Counted from the first letter of the stretch, positions 42,323 through 51,089 are shown. The stretch: DNA of 64,000 nucleotides from Clostridia bacterium (GCA_017552615.1 JAFZPI010000035.1:22077-86076), one strand, 5' to 3'. Made by a program: numbers and translations. The notes: a model not told the origin generated them from the sequence alone.

Positions 42323-43411
42323 TCAATTCTCATCCCGAACCATTATCACCGTAAACGGATCGGAAAAGTCTCTGCGAATCTGTATCTGAAAGGTGAAACT
42401 GTCCCCCTGGATGGCCTCCGGCGGCAAGATCCCCTCCATCACGCCGGTTTGACTGTTGACATCATAAGTCGTCCCGAACCAAAGCTTTGAGTCAGCCATC
42501 TTGCCATCGCTTTTCAGGAAGGCAGGCATGACTCGCACCCCTTCTCTGGCCGTCTCTGCTGCATACGCAAACGGTATGCGCAGATAAGTTGCCACCGGTG
42601 TCCGTGTCGCTTCGATCCGATCAATCGTGACGCCCAGCGCCTCGATCGGTTCTTCGAGATGCGCCGTCAGTTTCTCATGCCGGTCATCCGCTGTCAGATG
42701 CAGGGTAATGGTGTCCTCCCGGGGCATTCCGCCGCCCTGTACCTTGAAATGCAAGCTGACATCCAGCGTTTCCTGCGTCTCATGCAAAGGTGAACTGGAA
42801 AGCAGAAAATGGATCAGCCCATCGCTGTCCAGATACGCGTATCGATTCAGATTTAAGGGCCCACTTTCAGGCAGTGTTGTATCCCCGGTAATCTGAACGA
42901 TGCGCAACCGATCAATCCCAATAGAAGCAGCGTATTCCCGGATCGTCATCCGCGAATCTACAATGCCGAGATTTCCAACCCACTGGTCGAATAATGTTTC
43001 AGAGAAATACGGCAACACCCAAACCCCGTCCTGCGTCGGCGTAGCGCGGATATCCGCAATCAGGCTGATGCCGTCGAAGAGGTATTCATCAACGGTAAAC
43101 ACGACCATGTCCGTGACCGCCGAAATCTCTTCTGCTTTCTCGGGGGCCGGAGTCACCACAAGGCTGTCCGCCGATTCAGGGAGTCCCATCCGCAAGACCA
43201 GGCCGGACCCAACGGTCACAGCCACGGCTACCGAGAGCACAAGCGCGCTGATAACCGCCGCAGTCATGGCCAGGGTCCACCGCCGCCGACCCGGGCGAGA
43301 TGAGGCTGATCTCTCCGGCAGACCAGTCAATGTATCATGAATCCGTTCCTCCAACTCATGCGGCGGATCGCCGTAAACGGATTGGAGGTTTTCTTCTGTC
43401 AGCTGTTTCAT
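42323..43411 (-). CDS. membrane-bound anti-sigma-like protein (DUF4179 type)
   Basis: 362 residues: cytoplasmic N-terminus of about 45 residues (sigma-binding candidate), one membrane helix (TLAMTAAVISALVLSVAVAVTVG) and a large external beta-rich domain with repeated strands. It starts in an ATGA overlap with the sigma factor, the usual arrangement of an ECF sigma and its membrane anti-sigma. The signal sensed outside is unknown. Confidence 0.7.
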   Translation of the reverse strand: MKQLTEENLQSVYGDPPHELEERIHDTLTGLPERSASSRPGRRRWTLAMTAAVISALVLSVAVAVTVGSGLVLRMGLPESADSLVVTPAPEKAEEISAVTDMVVFTVDEYLFDGISLIADIRATPTQDGVWVLPYFSETLFDQWVGNLGIVDSRMTIREYAASIGIDRLRIVQITGDTTLPESGPLNLNRYAYLDSDGLIHFLLSSSPLHETQETLDVSLHFKVQGGGMPREDTITLHLTADDRHEKLTAHLEEPIEALGVTIDRIEATRTPVATYLRIPFAYAAETAREGVRVMPAFLKSDGKMADSKLWFGTTYDVNSQTGVMEGILPPEAIQGDSFTFQIQIRRDFSDPFTVIMVRDEN

Positions 43412-43872
43412 AGCGCATCCTCCTCTTTCAGGGCAGTCGCAAGCATGGCCCGCCCGCGCCGGAGTCGTGATTTCACGGCATAGCCCGTGATGTGCAGGGC
43501 AGCGGCGATGTCCCGCTCGCTCCAGCCTTCCATGTATTTGAGCAACAGGGGCAGCCGCAGTTTTTCAGGCAGCATGTCGAGGGCTTCCCGGATCGTATCA
43601 TTCGGCGACTCCTCCGCGCGATCTGGGAAATCGGCAGTCGGAACGACCCGCATCCATTGCCGCTGGATGTTGCGGCACTCGTGGATCAGGATCCGCATGA
43701 TATAGGCCTTCTCGGACCCGGCACGCAGTCTGTCCACTGCCTGCCATGCGTTGACCGCGGCCTGCTGCACGGCATCCTGCGCGTCCGCGTCGCTGTGCAG
43801 GATGCTGCGCGCCAACCGGTACAGGCCGGGAAGCAGCGTAAGATACAGCTGCTCAAAAGTCGTCTTGTCCAT
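43408..43872 (-). CDS. ECF-type RNA polymerase sigma factor
   Basis: 154 residues: region 2 (LYLTLLPGLYRLARSILHSDADAQDAVQQAAVNAWQ, -10 recognition) and region 4 (LPEKLRLPLLLKYMEGWSERDIAAALHITGYAVKSRLRRGR, -35 recognition). GGGAGG 5 nt before the ATG. Coupled to the anti-sigma gene by ATGA. The promoter lies before 43912 and has a TATAAT, so it may be read by the housekeeping sigma. Confidence 0.9.
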   Translation of the reverse strand: MDKTTFEQLYLTLLPGLYRLARSILHSDADAQDAVQQAAVNAWQAVDRLRAGSEKAYIMRILIHECRNIQRQWMRVVPTADFPDRAEESPNDTIREALDMLPEKLRLPLLLKYMEGWSERDIAAALHITGYAVKSRLRRGRAMLATALKEEDAL

Positions 43873-43994
43873 AAGGACCTCCCTGTGAAGATCTTCATCC
43901 ATTATACGGTTTTCATGGCGAAAAAGTGTCATGGAATGAAAATGTTTGTTTCTTTCTCTCTGAAGAAAAGCCAGAATATGATGCAAATCACCTG

Positions 43995-44029
43995 TTGGGT
44001 CTACCCAAAATCGAATATTGATGTATAAT
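43995..44029 (+). promoter_or_regulatory. promoter region with palindrome upstream of the DltD-like gene
   Basis: TATAAT (44024-44029) preceded by the palindrome TTGGGT-CT-ACCCAA (43995-44008), which covers the -35 zone. The -35 hexamer itself is poor, so activation or repression at the palindrome is possible. Confidence 0.5.
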
Positions 44030-44063
44030 AGAGCCACAGAGGAAACGAAAGGGGCTCATCAGC

Positions 44064-45143
44064 ATGGTTTTCAATTCCCATAAACTTCAGTCCGGATTCC
44101 GGAAGCGGACAGCCTGCGTTATCATGGTCATGATGATCATGAGTTCCGTTCTTTTCCTGATTCCCGGTTTTGCCTGCGCCTCCAACAGCATGCAAAACTA
44201 TTACCTCCAACCCCAGGACAGCGTGGACGTCCTCGTGATGGGCTCCAGTCCCACGCGCTCAGGCATCAACACCAACGTGCTGTGGGAGGAATTCGGCATC
44301 GCGTCCTACAGCCTGAACGGCCCCGAGGAGCCCTACTGGATCACTTACTATAAGCTGAAGGAAGCCCTGAAAACCCAGACGCCCATGCTGATCATCCTGG
44401 ACGCCAAAGCCGCCATCTATCCCGACGATTACTGCTCGCAGATCCGCATCGTCGCGAACACCTTTGACATCCTCTCCGAGGAAAACAGGGTCGAAGCCAT
44501 CCGTGTCAGCTTGGAGAACCAAGATGAACTGCAGGGCTATCTGGACGCGGCGGCGGAATACCAGCGCACCGGCAAGGTCAAAGGCGGCTGGACGCACCCG
44601 GACGGCGACCGCGCGCCTTGCTGGAAAGGGTATATCGAAGTGGACAAAATCGACGAGCACAAGCGCCCGTCCTTCAGCTGGAACTACGAGACGACACCCA
44701 TCAACGCGCGGGAAGAGGAATATGTCCGCAAGATCATTGAACTGGTGAAGGAAACGGGCATCCCCATGGTCTTTGTCGCGACGCCCAATCCCGATTATGC
44801 CTACGACCACAAGTATTTCAACTACCTGTGGGGCATCGCGTATGAATACGGCATCAGCTGGATCAATTACAACGATCCCGACATGCACTATGGCCTTCGC
44901 TACATGACCGATTTTGCCGACTGGCAGCATCTGAACGTCAGGGGCGGCATCATCTTCACCCGCCAGCTTGGCAAAGACCTGAAGACCTACTTTGACCTCC
45001 CCGACCGCCGCGGCGACCCGAAATACGCTTCCTACGATGAATGTGCCTGGCTCTGGTATGAGAAATATCCGACTTTTATGTCTTCGGATCCCGAAAAGCA
45101 GCCGCTGACATGGTTTGACGATCAGGGAACAGCACAGCAATAG
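44064..45143 (+). CDS. secreted SGNH/DltD-like protein
   Basis: 359 residues: N-terminal anchor/signal helix (about 18-40), then an SGNH-like core with VLVMGSSPTRSGIN (nucleophile block) and DFADWQHLNVRGG (Asp and His block), the arrangement of DltD and of AlgX/J-like acyltransferases. No dlt or MBOAT gene lies nearby. Probably transfers or removes acyl groups on a surface polymer. A fragment of a homologous gene is at 42243. Confidence 0.7.
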   Translation: MVFNSHKLQSGFRKRTACVIMVMMIMSSVLFLIPGFACASNSMQNYYLQPQDSVDVLVMGSSPTRSGINTNVLWEEFGIASYSLNGPEEPYWITYYKLKEALKTQTPMLIILDAKAAIYPDDYCSQIRIVANTFDILSEENRVEAIRVSLENQDELQGYLDAAAEYQRTGKVKGGWTHPDGDRAPCWKGYIEVDKIDEHKRPSFSWNYETTPINAREEEYVRKIIELVKETGIPMVFVATPNPDYAYDHKYFNYLWGIAYEYGISWINYNDPDMHYGLRYMTDFADWQHLNVRGGIIFTRQLGKDLKTYFDLPDRRGDPKYASYDECAWLWYEKYPTFMSSDPEKQPLTWFDDQGTAQQ

Positions 45144-45172
45144 GTTTGCCCCAAAAAGAACAGAAGTAAAAC

Positions 45173-45201
45173 GTGACAGCCGTGGGGCAGCGTGCTATCA
45201 T
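45173..45201 (+). promoter_or_regulatory. promoter of aroA
   Basis: GTGACA (45173-45178), 17-bp spacer, TATCAT (45196-45201). The spacer GCCGTGGGGCAGCGTGC is strikingly like that of the PHP-gene promoter at 5795. Confidence 0.7.
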
Positions 45202-45233
45202 GACGATGAAGCTATCGAAAAGAGGCTGATCGC

Positions 45234-46505
45234 ATGGATACACACTTCTGCCCCGGATCCCTGCGGGGAACGGCCGCAGCCCCCGCTTCCAAATCGGAAG
45301 CCCATCGCCGCCTGATCTGCGCGGGACTCACGGACGGCACCACAGAACTGACCCGTTTCACCGACTCGGGGGATCTCCTGGCCACGGCCCGCTGCCTGGC
45401 CGCGCTCGGCGCGCGGGTTGAACGCGCAGGCGACACGGTCCGTATCACCGGCAAGGCCGAAAAACCGGCGTTACTCCCCATGTACGACTGCGGCGAGAGC
45501 GGCTCCACTCTCCGCTTCTTTGTCCCCATCGCCCTGGTGCTGACCCACGGCGGAATTTTCCGTATGGGCGGAAGGCTCGGCAAGCGCCCGATGGACGTGT
45601 ATAAAGACCTACTGGTCCCGGGCGGCGTCACCTGGGCCATGCGGGAAGGCGTGGACGGCACGGCGGAGCTTCGCGTGACCGGAAGCATGATGCCCGGGCA
45701 CTATGAACTCCCCGGCAACGTCTCGAGCCAGTTTGTCTCCGGCCTTCTCTTTGCCCTTCCGCTGCTGGAGAGCGCCTCTGTCCTGACCGTCATCCCGCCG
45801 GTGGAATCGGCTTCCTATATCCGCATGACCCTGCTGGCCCTGGCCGAGAGCGGCATCCGCATCGAGGAAGAGGCGGAAGGCCGCTGGCGGATCCCCGGGA
45901 GGCAGCAGTACGTCGCCCGGAGCGGCGCGCTCCACGGTGACTGGAGCCAGGCCGCGGTCCTGCTGACAGCCGGCGCGATCAACGGCGATGTGTCGGTCAC
46001 AGGTCTCAATGACAAGGACGGTCAGGGCGACCGGGCGATCCTGGATTGCCTGAAAGCCCTCGGCGCAAAGGTCACCGCAACCAAAACCAAGGTCCGCGTC
46101 CAGGCCGCCCCGCTGAAGGGCGTTCACCTGGACATGCGCGACATGCCTGATATCGCACCGATCGTCGCGCTGGCCTGCGCCGCCGCGGAGGGAGACAGTC
46201 TCCTGACCGGCTGCGGCCGTCTCCGCCTGAAGGAGAGTGACCGCTTTGCCTCGACGATTCAGATCCTGCAGCACCTCGGCGTTGATATCACCGCCGAGGA
46301 CGACAGCCTGCATATCCGGGGCGGACATCCGCTAAAAGGCAACACCGTCGTCGACGGAATGCACGACCACCGCATGATCATGCTGGCCTCCGCCGCGGCG
46401 CTCATCGCCGACGGCCCGGTCACCGTCACCGGCACCGAAGCCCTGGCCAAGTCCTGGCCCGACTACCTGGAAGTCTACCGCTCCCTGGGCGGTCAGGCGA
46501 AATAA
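45234..46505 (+). CDS. aroA: 3-phosphoshikimate 1-carboxyvinyltransferase (EPSP synthase)
   Basis: 423 residues. Joins shikimate-3-phosphate and PEP in aromatic amino acid synthesis. Seen: ASKSEAHRRL at the shikimate site, ESGSTLRFF, LPGNVSSQF, KESDR and HDHRMIM. Stands alone with its own promoter and terminator; no other aro gene is near. Confidence 0.96.
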   Translation: MDTHFCPGSLRGTAAAPASKSEAHRRLICAGLTDGTTELTRFTDSGDLLATARCLAALGARVERAGDTVRITGKAEKPALLPMYDCGESGSTLRFFVPIALVLTHGGIFRMGGRLGKRPMDVYKDLLVPGGVTWAMREGVDGTAELRVTGSMMPGHYELPGNVSSQFVSGLLFALPLLESASVLTVIPPVESASYIRMTLLALAESGIRIEEEAEGRWRIPGRQQYVARSGALHGDWSQAAVLLTAGAINGDVSVTGLNDKDGQGDRAILDCLKALGAKVTATKTKVRVQAAPLKGVHLDMRDMPDIAPIVALACAAAEGDSLLTGCGRLRLKESDRFASTIQILQHLGVDITAEDDSLHIRGGHPLKGNTVVDGMHDHRMIMLASAAALIADGPVTVTGTEALAKSWPDYLEVYRSLGGQAK

Positions 46506-46515
46506 CTCGCATCAT

Positions 46516-46551
46516 AAAAGGCCTTCGGCAAATTGCCCGAGGCCTTTTCTT
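46516..46551. terminator. aroA terminator
   Basis: AAAAGGCCTTCGGC and CCCGAGGCCTTTT pair with one bulge; T-run after, A-run before, so it may also serve the AraC gene on the minus strand. Confidence 0.85.
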
Positions 46552-46589
46552 AGTTGTGCCTTATTCCTTATGCCCTATGCCTTTGTGTA

Positions 46590-47489
46590 TCAAACATCCC
46601 GTTTCCGGATCGTCGCGTCCGGTTTCATGGTCTGCTTCATATAGGCCGATGGATTGATCCCCACGATGTTCTTGAACTGTTTGCTGAAATGGTATGGATC
46701 CTGCATGCCCACCGCGGCTCCGACCGCGCGCACGGAGTTCCCGGGTTCCCGCAGCAGTTCCTTGGCGCGCTCCATTTTACAATACAACAGATAGCTCAGC
46801 GGCGGCATGCCCACCTCGCTGACAAACCGCTTGCGGAAGGTCTCCGGCGGCATGCGGCTCACCGCCGCCATCTCCAGGAGAGATGGATTGCTCTTGTACT
46901 GGTCCGCCCGCAGCCAGTCCACGACCTTGCCGATCTCATGGGAAAGCATGGCGTCCATGGCCACCGGCTGGCCTAAGTGACTCGCGATCATCCCGTACAT
47001 GAGCTGCTGCAGCTGGTAGGTTGCGTTAGCCGTGCCGGAATGCCGGACCATGACCTGCACGATCTCCTCCGCAAGCAGCATCTGGCTCGGCAGCGCCGCC
47101 TGCCGCAGCGGCATGTGCAGGAGGATGCCCAGTTTGCGCACCGCCATGGCCGCCAGCGGACCCGCCAGCGCCATCCACAGCACCCGGGCCGCATCCGTGT
47201 CCACCTGCAGGCTGGCCTCCTGCGAAGCCGCCGGCAGCACACAGGTGTCATTCACGCCGAGAGTCAGGCTGTCAGTCGGGCGGTTCAGCGTCACGCTGCC
47301 CTCTGCCACGGCCAGCCATACAAACATATGATGCCCCTCGATGGCATGGGGACCCGCGTTCAGCACGGCGTTGCCCGCCGCGTGGATCCAGACCCCGCTG
47401 CAAAGCGTCAGGCTCCCGGGCTTATGCCAGCCCTCCACCGAGATCTCATTCGGGCTCAGCCCCGATTCCCCAAACAACCAGGATTCCAT
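46590..47489 (-). CDS. AraC-family transcriptional regulator
   Basis: 299 residues: N-terminal cupin-like sensing domain (about 20-140) and a C-terminal double helix-turn-helix (LLEMAAVSRMPPETFRKRFVSEVGMPPLSYL, VRAVGAAVGMQDPYHFSKQFKNIVGINPSAY). Probably a sugar-responsive regulator. GGGAGG 8 nt before the ATG. A palindrome in its own promoter suggests autoregulation. Confidence 0.9.
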   Translation of the reverse strand: MESWLFGESGLSPNEISVEGWHKPGSLTLCSGVWIHAAGNAVLNAGPHAIEGHHMFVWLAVAEGSVTLNRPTDSLTLGVNDTCVLPAASQEASLQVDTDAARVLWMALAGPLAAMAVRKLGILLHMPLRQAALPSQMLLAEEIVQVMVRHSGTANATYQLQQLMYGMIASHLGQPVAMDAMLSHEIGKVVDWLRADQYKSNPSLLEMAAVSRMPPETFRKRFVSEVGMPPLSYLLYCKMERAKELLREPGNSVRAVGAAVGMQDPYHFSKQFKNIVGINPSAYMKQTMKPDATIRKRDV

Positions 47490-47527
47490 CCCTCATGCCT
47501 CCCAAGCCGAACATGGCGCTTTTGTCC

Positions 47528-47560
47528 ATTATAACGCCCATTTTTTGCATTGTCAATGCA
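47528..47560 (-). promoter_or_regulatory. promoter of the AraC gene with overlapping palindrome
   Basis: Reading leftward, TTGACA (47551-47556), 17-bp spacer, TATAAT (47528-47533), both perfect. TGCATTG-T-CAATGCA (47546-47560) is a perfect 7+7 palindrome over the -35, so a bound protein would block RNA polymerase. Confidence 0.85.
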
Positions 47561-47643
47561 CTGATTCTGAAATGTCCGTTTTACTTTCAAAATCAAGAAC
47601 GTAGGACATTGCAGGAAATTGTATTTCATTGTAATGCATTGTA

Positions 47644-47672
47644 TTGACAATTGCCATGTTTTGTCGTATTCT
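47644..47672 (+). promoter_or_regulatory. promoter of the RelB-YafQ pair
   Basis: TTGACA (47644-47649), 17-bp spacer, TATTCT (47667-47672). ATTG-rich short repeats lie just upstream (47600-47643), as expected for antitoxin operators. Confidence 0.75.
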
Positions 47673-47695
47673 GTGTCTGAAAAGGAGATGAGCCC

Positions 47696-47977
47696 ATGAC
47701 CATGGTCAATATCAGTGTCCGCGTGGATCCCGCGCTGAAAAAGCAGGCGGATGCCCTGTTTTCCGATTTGGGATTGAATATGTCCACGGCTGTCAATATG
47801 TTCCTGAAAACCGCTGTCAGTCATAACGGGATTCCGTTTGAAGTGCGACGCCCCACACCGAATGCTGAAACCCGGGCTGCATTGGCCGAGTACAAGGAAA
47901 TGAAGCGGAATCCCGCAGCGTATAAGCGCTACGATACCTTCGAGGACCTGATGGGTGAGGTACTCGATGATGCTTAA
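47696..47977 (+). CDS. RelB/DinJ family antitoxin
   Basis: 93 residues: N-terminal ribbon-helix-helix (VNISVRVDPALKKQADALFSDLGLNMSTAVNMFLKTAV) that binds operator DNA, and a C-terminal arm that would wrap the toxin. AAGGAG 8 nt before the ATG. It overlaps the toxin start by 11 nt. The toxin is interrupted, so the antitoxin may persist only as a regulator. Confidence 0.9.
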   Translation: MTMVNISVRVDPALKKQADALFSDLGLNMSTAVNMFLKTAVSHNGIPFEVRRPTPNAETRAALAEYKEMKRNPAAYKRYDTFEDLMGEVLDDA

Positions 47978-48242
47978 GATCGTTCCCTCCAACCGCTTCA
48001 ATCGCGACCTGAAACTGGCACACAAGTGCGGCCTGGATTTACGTCTTCTCCAAACCGTGATCCATACGCTGGCCGAAGAAAAACCGCTGGACAGGAAATA
48101 CCGCGACCATGATCTGGCAGGGAATTATGCCGGTTTCCGGGAATGTCATATTCAACCCGACTGACTGTTGATCTACCGGATCGAACGGGACGAACTGGAA
48201 CTCTTTCTATTCCGAACAGGAACACATTCTGATCTGTTCTGA
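47967..48242 (+). pseudogene. YafQ/RelE-type mRNA interferase interrupted by one TGA
   Basis: 91-residue frame, full family length, broken only at codon 66 (TGA, 48162-48164) where the family has Trp (PDWLLIYRI). Before it: MLKIVPSNRFNRDLKLAHKCG, RDHDLAGNY and RECHIQPD, with the catalytic His and Asp; after it: LLIYRIERDELELFLFRTGTHSDLF with the last His, ending TGA at 48240. Either inactivated by TGG to TGA or made at low level by read-through. Confidence 0.8.
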
Positions 48243-48264
48243 ACAAAAACCAGATGAACAAAAG

Positions 48265-48311
48265 AAAAGACGAGTGATACATCCTCTCTCGGGGATCTCA
48301 CCCGTCTTTTT
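48265..48311. terminator. bidirectional terminator
   Basis: AAAAGACGAGTGA (48265-48277) and TCACCCGTCTTTT (48298-48310) with an inner ATCC/GGAT stem; runs of A and T on the two sides. Serves the toxin-antitoxin pair and the convergent anti-sigma gene. Confidence 0.85.
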
Positions 48312-48326
48312 CAATCTATCCATTGT

Positions 48327-48992
48327 TTAGAAAATCGGACGTACCAAACTTGCAATTTGAATTGCATCTTCAACTGTACCCGGTGTAAGGAGGGTCAGCA
48401 TACAGCCATCCACTTCCCACATGAGCATGGTACCTGAATCCAACGACCAGTACAGGCCCTCATGATCGCCTACCTGAACTGAAACCAATGTATCCGTGTC
48501 AAATGATTCCGGATAACTTACACTCGGATGACCGGTCCAGTTTTCACCAAACCATATAATATCACCTTTACTGTTATCCAGTCGAACAACGCTACTCGTT
48601 CGGCTGCTGAAGATCTCCGCTACTTTGTATCCTTCCGGGACTTTTTCAAACCAATAACAGCCAAGCCAGTCCCCAGGCGCATCTTTCAGAATACTTTGGT
48701 TGCCGCTCGCGTGAATGTGAATTTTGTCGTCCTTCTGTATCAAAAGCCCGCCAACCTGAGCGCGCAGTTCAGCGGAAGCGGCCAAGACCGTTCCAAAGCC
48801 GAGCGCGGCGACTGAAACGACGACTGCTGCCACAAGGCATACCCGCCGCATCACGTTTGCAAAGTGCGGCGATCGTCTTTCCGGTAGTGGCGAAAAATTC
48901 GTCACAGGAATACAGTCAGATACATCCAATGCAATTGCCTGGCGGATGCTTGTGTCAAGATTGTTTTCAATTTCCTTTCCAGTACTCGTCAA
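48327..48992 (-). CDS. membrane anti-sigma-like protein with DUF4367-like domain
   Basis: 221 residues: short cytoplasmic part, one membrane helix (VCLVAAVVVSVAALGFGTVLAA) and an external DUF4367-like domain (WFEKVPEGYKVAEIF..). It overlaps the sigma gene by 26 nt. No ATG is present at the start; TTG at 48992 is chosen because AAGGAGG ends about 9 nt upstream. Likely partner of the sigma at 48967. Confidence 0.7.
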   Translation of the reverse strand: MTSTGKEIENNLDTSIRQAIALDVSDCIPVTNFSPLPERRSPHFANVMRRVCLVAAVVVSVAALGFGTVLAASAELRAQVGGLLIQKDDKIHIHASGNQSILKDAPGDWLGCYWFEKVPEGYKVAEIFSSRTSSVVRLDNSKGDIIWFGENWTGHPSVSYPESFDTDTLVSVQVGDHEGLYWSLDSGTMLMWEVDGCMLTLLTPGTVEDAIQIASLVRPIF

Positions 48993-49551
48993 ACCACGGA
49001 TCCTCCTTCAAAACTCTTTTCAGCCGGCTGCGCGCCCGGCCTGTCATTGTACGAACGGACTCCGGAACGCAATGAAGAAATTCTGCAATCTCTGCATTTT
49101 CCAGATGTTCAAAGTATTTCCATTGGAGTAAAAGGTAATCTTTCCGAGATAATTGATGCATTGCAATCCGAATTCGTTCTGCTCCGATGGCAGCAAACGC
49201 TTCATCAGGCGGTTCGTTCACAGCAGGCAGCTCAACGACTTCTTCATCAGAAAACAGTTCCGGATGCCGCTCGCGAATGATGCTTACCGCTGTATGGCGA
49301 GAAGCAATGACGACATAACGACGCTGCTCATCTTCTGTCATTTTTGCGAGTTCATCTGTATGCTTCACCAATTTGAGCATCGTCTGCTGACATGCGTCTT
49401 CCGTATCTTGCACATGCAGCAAAACCAAGTACGCAGCTCGATACATGGCCGTCCCAAATTTGCCCCATATGGATTCGAGAACATTGCGTTGTTGTTTGCT
49501 GATTCTTGAAAGCCCATGGTCATGTGTTTTCCGATGAGGAAGTCTCTTCAC
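48967..49551 (-). CDS. ECF-type RNA polymerase sigma factor
   Basis: 194 residues with region 2 (MYRAAYLVLLHVQDTEDACQQTMLKLVKH) and region 4 (LSRKDYLLLQWKYFEHLENAEIAEFLHCVPESVRTMTGRARSRLK). GTG at 49551 follows GGGGGGG by 6 nt; longer upstream frame lacks a site. In its leader on the minus strand are CACCGCG-AATA-CGCGGTG and GGCAT-CTCG-ATGCC hairpins (49580-49640). Second sigma/anti-sigma pair in 6 kb. Confidence 0.85.
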   Translation of the reverse strand: MKRLPHRKTHDHGLSRISKQQRNVLESIWGKFGTAMYRAAYLVLLHVQDTEDACQQTMLKLVKHTDELAKMTEDEQRRYVVIASRHTAVSIIRERHPELFSDEEVVELPAVNEPPDEAFAAIGAERIRIAMHQLSRKDYLLLQWKYFEHLENAEIAEFLHCVPESVRTMTGRARSRLKRVLKEDPWFDEYWKGN

Positions 49552-49690
49552 GTTTCGCCCCCCCTTTCTCAATATAAACTCACCGCGAATACGCGGTGGC
49601 CAACCTCTGGCCGGAGGCATCTCGATGCCTGTCAGGATCCTTCACTAATATAAACGCAAATACAATAAAATCCGCAACAGTTATATCACA

Positions 49691-49728
49691 GAAAAAACCA
49701 GGAATCGTTCTGATTCCCGGCTTTTTTG
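49691..49728. terminator. bidirectional terminator of the glm operon
   Basis: AAAAAACCAGGAATC and GATTCCCGGCTTTTTT pair with small mismatches. Ends the glmM transcript. Confidence 0.85.
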
Positions 49729-49739
49729 AATTGGATGAT

Positions 49740-51089
49740 TTATTCCGCAATATGCCCCTTCGCCTTGATGACCTCGATCACGCTGTCCACATATTTCTCG
49801 CAGATCTCGTTGGTCTCGGCCTCGACCATCACGCGGATGACGGGTTCGGTGCCGGATTCGCGGACAAGAATGCGGCCAGTATCGCCAAGCTCGTCGGCAA
49901 CCTTCTTCACTGCGGCCTGGACGTCCGGATCGTTCTGGGCATCGGGCTTGGACTTCACGCGGACGTTCTTCAGCACCTGCGGATAGAAGACCACGGGAGC
50001 TGCCAGCTCGCTCATGGGCTTTTCTTTCGCGAGCATGACCTCCATCAGCTTCAGGGCCGTGACGATGCCGTCGCCGGTGGTCTCGTACTTGGAGAAGATG
50101 ATGTGGCCGGACTGCTCGCCGCCGATGCGGTTGCCGGTCTGCACCATGTTCTCATAGACGTATTTGTCGCCAACCTTGGTCTTGTCGTACTCGATGCCGA
50201 CCTTGTCCAGCGCCTTGTAGAGCCCGAAGTTGGACATGACCGTCGTGACGACCTTGTTATTCAGGAGCTTGCCGCGCTCTTTCATATACAGGCCGTAGAT
50301 GTAGAGGGTATGGTCACCGGTGACCACATTGCCCTTCTCGTCCACGCAGATGCAGCGGTCCGCATCGCCGTCGAAAGCGAAGCCGATGTCGAGCTGGTTC
50401 CCGACCACGAACTTCTGCAGGTGCTCGATGTGGGTGGAGCCGCAGTCCGTGTTGATGTTGTAGCCGTCGGGATTGTCGTTCATGACATAAGTCTTGGCGC
50501 CCAACGCCTCAAACACCGCACGGGCAATCTGCCACGCAGCACCGTTGGCCACGTCCAGGCCGACCTTCACACCCTTGAAAGAGTACTTTGACAGGGAGAT
50601 CAGGTGGCCGATGTAGCGGTTGCGGCCCGCGACATAGTCCACGGTCTTGCCAATCTTGTCGCGCAGCGCCATGGGAACCTCGCCGATGCCATCAATGTAG
50701 TCCTCAATCTTGTTGAGGACTTCTTCCTCCATCTTCTCGCCGTTCCCGTTCAGTACCTTGATGCCATTGTCGTAGAAGGGATTGTGGGAAGCCGAAATCA
50801 TGATACCGCAGTCGAAGTCGTCCACACGGGCGATGAAGCTGACGGAGGGCGTCGTGGTGACATGCATGATGTAGGCGTCCGCGCCGGAAGCCACGAGGCC
50901 CGTGCAGAGCGCATACTCAAACATATAGGAGGAGCGGCGGGTGTCCTTGCCGATGACGACCTTGGCCTTGCGGTTCAGACGGGCGCCATAGTACCAGCCC
51001 AGGTACCGGCCAATCTTGATCGCGTGTTCAAAGGTCAGGTTTTTGTTGGCCTCGCCGCGGAAGCCGTCGGTTCCGAAATACTTGCCCAT
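49740..51089 (-). CDS. glmM: phosphoglucosamine mutase
   Basis: 449 residues; converts glucosamine-6-phosphate to glucosamine-1-phosphate. N-terminal GTDGFRGEAN, phospho-serine loop GIMISASHNPFYDNGIK, metal loop DGDADRCI, sugar loop GGEQSGHI and C-terminal RESGTEPVIRV. The ATG shares one base with the nagB stop (TGATG), so the two are coupled. Second step of the route made by this operon. Confidence 0.96.
   Translation of the reverse strand: MGKYFGTDGFRGEANKNLTFEHAIKIGRYLGWYYGARLNRKAKVVIGKDTRRSSYMFEYALCTGLVASGADAYIMHVTTTPSVSFIARVDDFDCGIMISASHNPFYDNGIKVLNGNGEKMEEEVLNKIEDYIDGIGEVPMALRDKIGKTVDYVAGRNRYIGHLISLSKYSFKGVKVGLDVANGAAWQIARAVFEALGAKTYVMNDNPDGYNINTDCGSTHIEHLQKFVVGNQLDIGFAFDGDADRCICVDEKGNVVTGDHTLYIYGLYMKERGKLLNNKVVTTVMSNFGLYKALDKVGIEYDKTKVGDKYVYENMVQTGNRIGGEQSGHIIFSKYETTGDGIVTALKLMEVMLAKEKPMSELAAPVVFYPQVLKNVRVKSKPDAQNDPDVQAAVKKVADELGDTGRILVRESGTEPVIRVMVEAETNEICEKYVDSVIEVIKAKGHIAE

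Noticed and set aside
33235-48242. Genetic code in which TGA means Trp
   Set aside because: TGA ends many genes here, often in ATGA overlaps, and TGG is used throughout; only two genes have TGA at Trp positions.
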